Assembly: GCA_937916185.1 (NCBI GenBank)
Contig: CALGGD010000013.1
Location: 1 to 5,738, forward strand
Length of the DNA: 5,738 nucleotides
Reading direction: 5' to 3'
From: an uncultured Oxalobacter sp.
Lineage (GTDB): Bacteria > Pseudomonadota > Gammaproteobacteria > Burkholderiales > Burkholderiaceae_D
The notes under the pieces are model-generated. The model had not been told where the DNA came from. It searched no databases and saw nothing but the letters and a program-made list of their open reading frames with translations. This document shows positions 1-5,736 of this stretch, piece after piece. Positions within the stretch are counted from its first letter, which is position 1; the number at the start of each line of letters is the position of its first letter. A program made the position numbers and the translations under genes.

Positions 1-1
1 T

Positions 2-1663
2 TCCATGTCCAATGCGAAAGGCTTTGATGTCAAGCATTACATGGGGGTCACCGAGCATATCATCCATATGATTGCCCAGCTGATGGGCGTCAGCGCACAT
101 GAGGCCGCACGCCATTTCATCCTCGGTCTGAAAGACATGGGGGGTGTCATGCCACCGAAGTTCATGACCCAGCTCGTCACCGCACTGCGTAAAGAATGGC
201 CGGAACTGGTCCTTCACTACCACCGTCATGTCACCGATGGACTGTTCCTGCCGGCATGTGCCGCCGCAGCGGAAGCCGGTTGCCAGATTGTTGACGTTGC
301 GTTGGGTTCCTCTGTCCGCAGTTACGGTCAAGGTGATGTCCAGTCACTGGTTGCCTACCTTGAAGATGAACTGGGACTCAAAACCAACCTCGACAAAGAT
401 GCCATCCGTGACGCGAACTTTGTCTGCAAACAAATCATGCCTTACTTCGACCGTTACTGCGCTCCTTACTTCCAAGGTGTGGACTACGATGTCGTCCGTC
501 ATGGCATGCCGGGTGGTGCTACTTCCTCTTCCCAGGAGGGGGCAATGAAACAGGGGCATATCCACCTGTTGCCTTTCATGCTGCGTTTCCTGGAGCAGAC
601 CCGCAAGATTGTCCGCTACCACGACGTCACCCCAGGCAGCCAGATTACCTGGAACACCTCTTTCCTGGCTGTCACCGGTGCGCATCGACGCGGTGGGGAT
701 GCTGAAGTCCGTCATCTGCTGGATGTCCTGGAGGCTGTCAACAGCATACCGGAAGGGAAACTGTCTGAAGACCTGAAAAAAGACCGGCTGATCATCTACC
801 GTGACTGCAATGATGCATTCCGCAACCTGCTTTTGGGCAGATTCGGCCGTATGCCACTCGGTTTCCCGCCGGATTGGGTTTATGAAAGTGCATTCGGTGT
901 CAACTGGAAAGATGCAATTGCCCGCCGTACGGAAGTCTCTCCGATTGAAGCATTGCCAGCTGCCAACCTGGCGGCCTTGAAAGATGAATGCACCCGATTG
1001 CTGAAACGCGAACCGACCCCTGAGGAATTTGTCATGTACCTGAACTTCCCTGGGGATGCATTGAAGACCATCCAGTTCCAGGCACAGTTCGGTGATCCAA
1101 ACTGCCTGCCGCTGCATATCTGGTTTGAAGGGATGCAGGTCGGCGAAACCCTCATGTTCCGTGATTCTGAAGGAAAACCTCATCAGCTGCAGATCATTTC
1201 CATCTCACGTCCCAATGATGCCGGTAGATGTACTGTCCGTTACATCCTTGATTCTGAATTCATGACCACTGCTGTCCAGTTGGGACAGGGAAGTGGGCAG
1301 GGACTCAAAGGTGTCACCATGGCTGACCGGAATGACATCTATCAGGTGGCGGCACCAAGTGCCGGTGACCTGTGGGTCATGTATGTCTCCCCTGGCGACA
1401 TCGTCAAGAAAGGTTCTGAAATCTTCAATGTCTCCATCATGAAACAGGAAAAAGCCGTCTTGGCACCTTGTGATGGGATTGTCAAACGGGTCCTCAAGAC
1501 CGCAGATTTCAAGGCGAACAAAAAAATGGTCCCTGTCCGTGAAGGTGAACTGCTTGTCGAACTGGGGCCAATCCCACAGATGTGCCCGAACGAAGCCTGT
1601 GGCCACCATATCGGCAGCACCGACGCCCGTTACTGCCCATACTGTGGAACCAACCTGCATTGA
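2..1663 (+). CDS. Pyruvate carboxylase-type biotin carboxyltransferase, C-terminal part (5' end outside window)
   Basis: Probably transfers CO2 from carboxybiotin to pyruvate to give oxaloacetate (anaplerosis, cytoplasm). The frame is open to the left edge, so the ATG at position 5 is very likely internal: the start of the carboxyltransferase barrel, with its Arg-Asp-x-His-Gln type motif, is missing. Counting from that ATG, L-K43-D-M-G-G carries the lysine that is carbamylated in this family. H71-Y-H73 matches the metal-binding His pair, and T209 in V-T-P-G-S sits at the spacing of the catalytic threonine. Residues about 336-425 (P-T-P-E-E-F then F-P-G-D) resemble the pyruvate carboxylase tetramerization region. 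Residues about 450-520 are a biotin carrier domain with the likely biotin lysine K480 in I-M-K-Q. C527, C532, C544 and C547 form a zinc-ribbon tail. It could be a separate B subunit or the end of a fused enzyme. Oxaloacetate decarboxylase alpha is a less likely alternative. Family assignment is secure; the exact substrate is inferred. Confidence 0.9.
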   Translation, partial: SMSNAKGFDVKHYMGVTEHIIHMIAQLMGVSAHEAARHFILGLKDMGGVMPPKFMTQLVTALRKEWPELVLHYHRHVTDGLFLPACAAAAEAGCQIVDVALGSSVRSYGQGDVQSLVAYLEDELGLKTNLDKDAIRDANFVCKQIMPYFDRYCAPYFQGVDYDVVRHGMPGGATSSSQEGAMKQGHIHLLPFMLRFLEQTRKIVRYHDVTPGSQITWNTSFLAVTGAHRRGGDAEVRHLLDVLEAVNSIPEGKLSEDLKKDRLIIYRDCNDAFRNLLLGRFGRMPLGFPPDWVYESAFGVNWKDAIARRTEVSPIEALPAANLAALKDECTRLLKREPTPEEFVMYLNFPGDALKTIQFQAQFGDPNCLPLHIWFEGMQVGETLMFRDSEGKPHQLQIISISRPNDAGRCTVRYILDSEFMTTAVQLGQGSGQGLKGVTMADRNDIYQVAAPSAGDLWVMYVSPGDIVKKGSEIFNVSIMKQEKAVLAPCDGIVKRVLKTADFKANKKMVPVREGELLVELGPIPQMCPNEACGHHIGSTDARYCPYCGTNLH

Positions 1664-1702
1664 TGGAATGCCAGGCAGACAATCAACCTGATTCCTTGAA
1701 AA

Positions 1703-1731
1703 GTCCCGGGAAACGCTTTCCGGGACCTTTG
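1703..1731 (+). terminator. Hairpin terminator after the carboxyltransferase gene
   Basis: The arms GTCCCGGGAA (1703-1712) and TTTCCGGGAC (1717-1726) form a 10 bp stem with one G-U pair around a 4-base loop. A short T-rich stretch follows. It lies 40 bases after the stop codon. The T tract is weak (CTTTGCTT), so termination may be partial. Confidence 0.7.
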
Positions 1732-1780
1732 CTTGCTGAATACGACAGAATGTAACAGCCGTAACACATATACAACTTTA

Positions 1781-1809
1781 CTGTCATTCCAGTTTCTATA
1801 AATTAATAT
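1781..1809 (+). promoter_or_regulatory. Possible sigma70-like promoter for the small secreted protein gene
   Basis: CTGTCA (1781-1786) and TAATAT (1804-1809) are separated by 17 bases and each match four of six consensus positions. They lie in the AT-rich part of the gap after the upstream terminator. Other AT-rich hexamers nearby, such as TATAAA at 1797 and TTGATA at 1823, compete, so the exact site is uncertain. A promoter somewhere in 1740-1860 is expected because the gene lies between two terminators. Confidence 0.3.
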
Positions 1810-1877
1810 ATGTCCATCACGATTGATAAAATCATGATTCGGTATTTTGTTTCCTTCAACATTCCAAGGAGTCCATA

Positions 1878-2111
1878 ATGAAAAAATTCTTGGCAGGTCT
1901 GCTGGCATTCGCTGTTGCAGGTGCGGCATTTGCATATGGCCCCGGCCCACGCCATTACCGCAGCGATGGTCCACGCTATCATCGGTCAGGCGGCTATGGC
2001 GGTGGCTATCATCGTGGTCCAGGCTATGGTGGCGGCTATCATCGTGGCCCAGGTTATCATCGTGGTCCAGGCTATGGCGGTGGCTATCATCGTAGTTACC
2101 ACCGTTGGTAA
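1878..2111 (+). CDS. Small secreted Gly/Tyr/His/Arg-rich repeat protein, function unknown
   Basis: A 77-residue protein not recognised as a named family. Residues 1-19 are a textbook Sec signal peptide: a Met-Lys-Lys start, a hydrophobic core, and an A-A-F-A cleavage site before Y20. The mature part of about 58 residues is almost only Gly, Tyr, His, Arg, Pro and Ser. It is built from repeats of the type G-Y-G-G-G-Y-H-R-G-P and ends in H-R-W. It has no cysteine and almost no acidic residue, so it is strongly basic and probably disordered. The start is supported by AAGGAG (1866-1871), 6 bases before the ATG. A terminator follows 20 bases after the stop, so it is monocistronic. Histidine richness would suit binding of metal ions or heme, and the basic Tyr/Gly character would suit binding to the cell envelope or to nucleic acid. 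Both ideas are inference. It is a real gene given the signal peptide, ribosome site and terminator. Confidence 0.85.
   Translation: MKKFLAGLLAFAVAGAAFAYGPGPRHYRSDGPRYHRSGGYGGGYHRGPGYGGGYHRGPGYHRGPGYGGGYHRSYHRW
1992..2099 (+). repeat. In-gene tandem repeat, 30-base unit
   Basis: Units lie at 1992-2021, 2022-2051 and 2070-2099, with an 18-base partial unit at 2052-2069. Each full unit begins GGCTATGG and encodes G-Y-G-G-G-Y-H-R plus two residues, mostly G-P. The copies differ mainly by synonymous third-position changes, and the last copy ends in S-Y instead of G-P. Unit and partial lengths are multiples of three, so copy-number change would keep the frame. Confidence 0.9.
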
Positions 2112-2131
2112 TCAGAAACTTGACTGTCATC

Positions 2132-2158
2132 AACCCGCATTTCCCGATGCGGGTTTTT
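2132..2158 (+). terminator. Strong intrinsic terminator after the secreted protein gene
   Basis: A perfect 9 bp stem pairs AACCCGCAT (2132-2140) with ATGCGGGTT (2147-2155) around a 6-base loop. It runs straight into a T tract. This is a classic rho-independent terminator, 20 bases after the stop codon. Confidence 0.92.
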
Positions 2159-2188
2159 CTTTGCCCGTCAGCAAGAAAAACGAAACCA

Positions 2189-2197
2189 TGCTATCCT
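2189..2197 (+). promoter_or_regulatory. Possible extended -10 element upstream of sodB
   Basis: TGCTATCCT fits the TGnTAnnnT extended -10 pattern and lies between the preceding terminator and sodB. No good -35 hexamer sits 17 bases upstream, as extended -10 promoters allow. It would give a leader of about 70 bases. No clear operator such as a Fur box was recognised. Confidence 0.3.
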
Positions 2198-2273
2198 GTT
2201 CAGACAGGCGGAAAAACAGAACAAGAAGACAGACCGCCATCTCCCATAACAATCCACTGAAAAGGAGAAAGAC

Positions 2274-2852
2274 ATGGCACATTCACTCCCACCGCTTCCC
2301 TATGCAGAAAACGCCCTTGAACCCGTCATCTCGGCAGAGACCATCAGTTACCACTATGGCAAGCACCATAAATCCTATGTGGATACACTTAACCGCCTGA
2401 TTGCAGGGTCGGAATACGAAAACCTCAGCCTGGAAGACATCATCCGCAAAGCCAGTGGCGGTATCTTCAACAACGCCGCACAGGTCTATAACCATACCTT
2501 CTACTGGAATGGACTCACACCAAACGGCAAAGGCAGGCCTGATGGCGCCCTGCTCTCCGCAATCGAGAAAAAATGGGGGACCTTTGAAGACTTCCAGAAA
2601 GCTTTCACCGCATCTTGTACTGGCAACTTCGGGTCAGGCTGGACATGGCTGGTGAAAAAAACCGACGGGACACTTGATATTATCAACACCTCCAATGCCG
2701 CAACGCCGGTCACAGGCGACAGCATCCCGCTGCTCACCTTCGATGTATGGGAACATGCCTACTACATCGACTACCGCAACGCCCGTGCGAAATATGTCGA
2801 GTCCCTCTGGCAGATTGTCAACTGGGATGAGGTCGCCAGACGGTTAGGCTGA
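2274..2852 (+). CDS. sodB: Iron superoxide dismutase (Fe-SOD)
   Basis: A cytoplasmic enzyme that converts two superoxide anions to hydrogen peroxide and oxygen, normally as a dimer. At 192 residues it is the usual full length. The N-terminal helical domain has H27 in Y-H-Y-G-K-H-H, the active-site Y35, and H74 in V-Y-N-H-T-F-Y-W. The C-terminal alpha/beta domain has G-S-G-W-T-W-L and the family signature D157-V-W-E-H161-A-Y-Y. The metal ligands are therefore H27, H74, D157 and H161, all present. Q70 in A-A-Q-V-Y-N is the outer-sphere glutamine position typical of the iron form; manganese forms usually place the glutamine in the second domain. The start is fixed by AAGGAG (2262-2267), 6 bases before the ATG, and by the match of the N-terminus to SodB proteins. 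It has its own flanking terminators, so it is probably monocistronic. No cysteine-rich or export signal is present. Confidence 0.97.
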   Translation: MAHSLPPLPYAENALEPVISAETISYHYGKHHKSYVDTLNRLIAGSEYENLSLEDIIRKASGGIFNNAAQVYNHTFYWNGLTPNGKGRPDGALLSAIEKKWGTFEDFQKAFTASCTGNFGSGWTWLVKKTDGTLDIINTSNAATPVTGDSIPLLTFDVWEHAYYIDYRNARAKYVESLWQIVNWDEVARRLG

Positions 2853-2875
2853 CAGGACGGCAACAGCAGAAGACT

Positions 2876-2905
2876 GGAAGGGCAGGACCCGGCGCTTGCC
2901 CTTTC
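2876..2905 (+). terminator. Hairpin terminator after sodB
   Basis: AAGGGCAGG (2878-2886) can pair with CTTGCCCTT (2895-2903), with one G-U pair and an 8-base loop, followed by only a few T residues. The A-rich left side could also work on the opposite strand. It lies 25 bases after the sodB stop. Weak T tract, so moderate confidence. Confidence 0.55.
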
Positions 2906-2999
2906 CCATTCAAGCAGACAGTAATACTATCTGTATCAAAGATTGTTGCAAAGTTTGTCATCAAAGCAGGAAATTTTTCCAAGACAACATGTCATTCTG

Positions 3000-3028
3000 T
3001 TATTATTAATACTGTTTAAATATATAGT
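3000..3028 (+). promoter_or_regulatory. Likely promoter of the restriction-modification operon
   Basis: TATAGT (3023-3028) matches five of six positions of the sigma70 -10 box. TTATTA (3000-3005) matches four of six of the -35 box with 17 bases between. Transcription would begin near 3035, only about 6-8 bases before the methyltransferase ATG at 3042, giving an almost leaderless message. No controller-protein box with obvious dyad repeats was seen. Confidence 0.45.
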
Positions 3029-3041
3029 ATTTTCACCTCAG

Positions 3042-4052
3042 ATGCGAATTTCCCAGAACCGACAGCTTGAACTTTTTACTGCCCCTCATGCAAAGAATGG
3101 TAAAAAGGTGGAAGGCTTGCGGGTTGTGTCCCTTTTCTCTGGGGCTGGCGGTCTTGATATCGGATTTGAAAACGCTGGATTTAAAACTATCTGGGCGAAT
3201 GATATTGATAAGGATTCTTGCGAAACCCATCGTATGTGGTCGCAAGCCCAAGTCATATGTCAGGATATCAAGGATATCGACCCTGACGATGTTCCCGACT
3301 GTGATATTGTCATTGGCGGTTTCCCATGCCAAGGATTCAGCCTGGCAGGTCCTCGAAAAATTGATGATAAGCGGAATGCCTTATATAAATTTTTTGTTTC
3401 CATCCTTGAACGTAAACAACCCAAGGTTTTTGTAGCAGAAAATGTCAAAGGCATCCTGACATTAGGCAATGGAAAAATCATTGAAGCAATCCTGCAGGAT
3501 TTCTCTGACCGGGGTTACAACGTCATTCCAAAATTGATTAATGCCGCTGACTATGGTGTCCCTCAAGACCGGTTCCGGGTCATTATGGTCGGATGGAGAA
3601 AAGACCTTAAAGTTACAGACTGGTCATTCCCAGAACCATTAAAAATAAAAACAACACTTAAAGAAGCATTAGCTGACTTACCTCCCCCTAAACCGGAAGA
3701 GATTTGCACTGCACCATATTCTTCCCGATATATGAGTAGGAATCGGCGTAGGGACTGGAATGAACAATCTTTTACAATCCCTGCAATGGCCAAACAAGTC
3801 GCTCTATGGCCGGGTTCGCCTGAAATGAGCAAAAATGGTCCAGATGATTGGTCATTTGGAAATGGTACAAGCAGACGCCTATCTTGGCGTGAAGCTGCAG
3901 CTATCCAGACATTCCCAAAAGAAATGGAATTTTCTGGAAACCTCACCAGCATATACAAGCAGATTGGTAACGCTGTTCCTGTCAGGCTAGCTGAAGCCAT
4001 TGCAAAATCAATCAAACCGATTCTGGAAAAACATGGCAACCAAACAGAATGA
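3042..4052 (+). CDS. Type II DNA (cytosine-5) methyltransferase, HaeIII-like
   Basis: Puts a methyl group from S-adenosylmethionine on carbon 5 of cytosine in the target site and so protects host DNA from the endonuclease encoded next to it. From the ATG at 3042 it has 336 residues with every key C5 motif in order: I (F32-S-G-A-G-G), IV (G-G-F-P-C96-Q, catalytic Cys), VI (E133-N-V), VIII (Q175-D-R-F-R), IX (R278-R-L-S-W-R-E) and X (Q307-I-G-N-A-V-P). The target recognition domain, about 200-275, contains M-S-R-N-R-R-R-D-W-N-E and then F-T. As I recall M.HaeIII, this resembles its recognition region, which suggests GGCC. The start is uncertain. The ATG has no Shine-Dalgarno site, whereas TTG at 3117 follows AAGGTGG (3105-3111) and would place the N-terminus just before motif I. 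The open frame back to TTG 2943 is probably not coding. It is more AT-rich than sodB, consistent with transfer. The last 20 bases overlap the endonuclease gene. Confidence 0.95.
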   Translation: MRISQNRQLELFTAPHAKNGKKVEGLRVVSLFSGAGGLDIGFENAGFKTIWANDIDKDSCETHRMWSQAQVICQDIKDIDPDDVPDCDIVIGGFPCQGFSLAGPRKIDDKRNALYKFFVSILERKQPKVFVAENVKGILTLGNGKIIEAILQDFSDRGYNVIPKLINAADYGVPQDRFRVIMVGWRKDLKVTDWSFPEPLKIKTTLKEALADLPPPKPEEICTAPYSSRYMSRNRRRDWNEQSFTIPAMAKQVALWPGSPEMSKNGPDDWSFGNGTSRRLSWREAAAIQTFPKEMEFSGNLTSIYKQIGNAVPVRLAEAIAKSIKPILEKHGNQTE

Positions 4053-4992
4053 AACGGGAAAGGCTTTTGAATTTGCCTGCTTGAAAGAAATTGCTGGTAA
4101 AGCAACCTCTCTAGGAATCCATGTAACTATCATTGAGGATGCAACGTACCACCAAGGCAAATCCAACTATAGCCAACTTCCACCAGAATCGCAGTCAAAC
4201 TACACCCAAGGAGCCAGAGCTGCCTTACAGTTCATTTTCGACTGTGAGCCTTACCTTTATGACAAGGTACTGGCAACAGACCTCGAACTCTCAATGCAGC
4301 CCGACGGAAGAGGACAACAAGGTGATGTCCGTGATTTACTGTTTCTACGCTGGGAATCATCAAAACAGAAAAAACGATGGGAATGTGGCATTTCCTGCAA
4401 GCATAACCACGCAGCAGTCAAACACCAGCGAGTCGGCTTCTCTCCTGATTCAGATTTCATTAGAAACTGGTGCCCTTCATTCACCTGTTCAAAAGGTTGG
4501 CGGGATGTTGCAGACCATTTCTTCAAAATAACCTCACAGAAGAAACCTTGGAATGATCTGTTTACCAGCAGACTGGACGAGTTGTACCGCCCTGTTATTG
4601 ACGCTGTCTATGCAGAACTCATGGAACATAAAGAAAATGCTGTTTTCGTAGAAGAATTGTTCTCATTCCTATTGGGCACCATTGACTTCTACAAGGTGAT
4701 GGCATTTGAACGGGAACGGCTGACACAAGTCAGTGTATTCAATTTCAATGGAACATTAAACCGGAAAACAGCAAAACTCAAAGCTATACGCCAGTTAAAG
4801 AAAACCCCTGTCCCAAAACGGATTTTGGCTATCGCCAAGGTGGATTCTATACTCACTATCCATTTTGATTTCGGTTGGTCTGTACGTATGCGCATCCATA
4901 CAGCAGAAAGCATCAGTACGCCATCATTGAAATTTGACTCTCAATTACAAGGGATTCCTGTAGAACTACTGAACTTGACCTTTCCTTGGTAA
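4033..4992 (+). CDS. Type II restriction endonuclease, HaeIII family
   Basis: Cuts unmethylated DNA at the site protected by the neighbouring methyltransferase; if it behaves like R.HaeIII the site is GGCC. It has 319 residues from the ATG at 4033, close to the length I expect for HaeIII-family enzymes. The N-terminal E-T-G-K-A-F-E and the central G-I-S-C-K-H-N-H with V-K-H-Q-R are the stretches by which I recognise the family. The PD-(D/E)xK-like core would use D98 or D101 in G-D-V-R-D and K123 in S-C-K. The usual acidic residue two before the lysine is S121, with E117 four residues further upstream as a possible substitute. The C-terminal 120 residues show no motif I know. The ATG overlaps the end of the methyltransferase gene by 20 bases in another frame and has only a weak GGA upstream, so translational coupling is likely. 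That would let methylase be made first and keep nuclease levels low. A TTG at 4000 in the same frame is a less likely start. Confidence 0.9.
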   Translation: MATKQNETGKAFEFACLKEIAGKATSLGIHVTIIEDATYHQGKSNYSQLPPESQSNYTQGARAALQFIFDCEPYLYDKVLATDLELSMQPDGRGQQGDVRDLLFLRWESSKQKKRWECGISCKHNHAAVKHQRVGFSPDSDFIRNWCPSFTCSKGWRDVADHFFKITSQKKPWNDLFTSRLDELYRPVIDAVYAELMEHKENAVFVEELFSFLLGTIDFYKVMAFERERLTQVSVFNFNGTLNRKTAKLKAIRQLKKTPVPKRILAIAKVDSILTIHFDFGWSVRMRIHTAESISTPSLKFDSQLQGIPVELLNLTFPW

Positions 4993-5107
4993 CAGACAAC
5001 ACAGAAAAACTGTTTTAGAATTTTTGGATATTGCAAGATGAACCTTCAATTCAAATACCCGGAAACATAGGCAAACCCAGGGAAAGTCCAATTCCAAACG
5101 TTCCCGA

Positions 5108-5689
5108 TCAAGCCACCATTTTCAATGGAAGCTCAAGCTGGACCTGTCCTTTTTCCTGAGCCTGCCCAGAAAATCCCACAAAGAACTCTTCCGGCAATCC
5201 ATCCAAAAAACCGGCGACACTGGATGCAATGGCTTGGGCGAGATTGACAGGCACTGCATTGCCAATCTGCTTATACTGTGCAGACATCGAACCTGAAAAC
5301 TGCCAGTCATCCGGAAATGTCTGGATCCGTGCATATTCACGGACAGTCAGGGGGCGGGTTTCTTCCGGATGGCATCTTTCTGTCTGTTTCTGGCAGGGGG
5401 AGGTTGTTAATGTCAGGCAGGGGTCGTCCCATGATATTCTTCTTGCCATTCCACGTTTTCCACCGCCTGAATAGAAACTTTTTCCCATATATTCCTTTTG
5501 AACTTCTTGAGGAAGGTCAACCCAGCATCCTCCTGGAGGAACCAGTTTGAGTACTTCTTTTTTCTTGTCTGAATATTCTGTTCCTTCTGATTCGGGAACA
5601 TCTTTAAGTGCATCACGCAGTACGGGTTTGCCTTTGATTTTTTTGGGATAGTTAAATATTAATCCTTTTCTGGTTCCAATAAGAAACAT
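5108..5689 (-). CDS. C-terminal half of a second C5 DNA methyltransferase (frameshifted or split gene)
   Basis: 193 residues holding only the second half of a cytosine-5 methyltransferase. The N-terminal M-F-L-I-G-T-R-K-G is the end of motif VIII. A target recognition region follows (about 45-108, with S-G-G-G-K-R-G-M-A-R-R and Q-K-Q-T-E-R-C-H-P), then motif IX (R112-P-L-T-V-R-E-Y-A-R-I-Q-T-F-P) and motif X (Q141-I-G-N-A-V-P). Motif I, the catalytic P-C-Q and E-N-V are absent, so this piece alone cannot methylate DNA. Directly upstream in the same frame lies Q-K-R-K-R, the rest of motif VIII, then a TAA at 5717-5719. The homologous frame therefore continues past the ATG and is broken. The recognition region differs from that of the methyltransferase at 3042, so another target is expected, which I cannot name. 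It converges on the endonuclease gene with a 115-base gap. It is either a decayed gene or the beta subunit of a two-part enzyme such as M.AquI. Confidence 0.85.
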   Translation of the reverse strand: MFLIGTRKGLIFNYPKKIKGKPVLRDALKDVPESEGTEYSDKKKEVLKLVPPGGCWVDLPQEVQKEYMGKSFYSGGGKRGMARRISWDDPCLTLTTSPCQKQTERCHPEETRPLTVREYARIQTFPDDWQFSGSMSAQYKQIGNAVPVNLAQAIASSVAGFLDGLPEEFFVGFSGQAQEKGQVQLELPLKMVA

Positions 5690-5704
5690 TCTTTTTCTTT
5701 TTTG

Positions 5705-5736
5705 GTAAAGGGTAATTTAGAATCTGCTTTGTTTCC
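5705..5736 (-). pseudogene. Probable preceding part of the second methyltransferase in a shifted frame
   Basis: Read on the minus strand from 5736, one frame stays open and gives G-N-K-A-D-S-K-L-P. The intact methyltransferase has N-A-A-D-Y-G-V-P just before its motif VIII. If the five bases at 5705-5709 are skipped, this joins in frame to Q-K-R-K-R-M-F-L-I-G, a gap-free match to the expected motif. Only about 10 residues are visible, so this is suggestive. Left alone, this frame runs on and stops at 5659-5661, overlapping the C-terminal piece by 31 bases. Confidence 0.45.

Noticed and set aside
344..1183. Long minus-strand open frame (279 codons) opposite the carboxyltransferase gene
   Set aside because: Its protein matches no family I know, and the plus-strand frame shows clear conserved motifs. 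It is a shadow, as are the minus-strand frames at 880-1155, 1205-1660 and 1342-1620.
1992..2099. Regular 30-base repeats that could suggest a CRISPR array
   Set aside because: The units are directly adjacent with no spacers and lie within a coding sequence with a signal peptide.
1630..2133. Minus-strand frame with His/Asp-rich repeats resembling a metal-binding protein
   Set aside because: The repeats are the antisense of the G-Y-G-G-G-Y-H-R repeats. The frame crosses a terminator and a gap and has no ribosome site.
1915..2400. Alternative plus-strand frame across the repeat gene and the start of sodB
   Set aside because: It overlaps two well-supported genes and runs through a strong terminator; its Ala/Ile/Val-rich part is a frame-shifted reading of the repeat.
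2918..2936. ACAG...CTGT dyad upstream of the methyltransferase as a possible controller-protein operator
   Set aside because: Only four bases pair on each side, no controller gene is present, and it lies well upstream of the likely promoter.
2943..3041. Upstream extension of the methyltransferase frame from TTG, with a hydrophobic stretch (HVILLLLILFKYIVF) that looks like a membrane segment
   Set aside because: It begins at a TTG without a ribosome site, spans the likely promoter, and the hydrophobicity comes from AT-rich codons. C5 methyltransferases are soluble and need no such segment.
5081..5107. GGGAA...TTCCC inverted repeat between the convergent genes as a terminator
   Set aside because: Only a 5 bp stem with a loop of 16 bases and no T tract; too weak to call.
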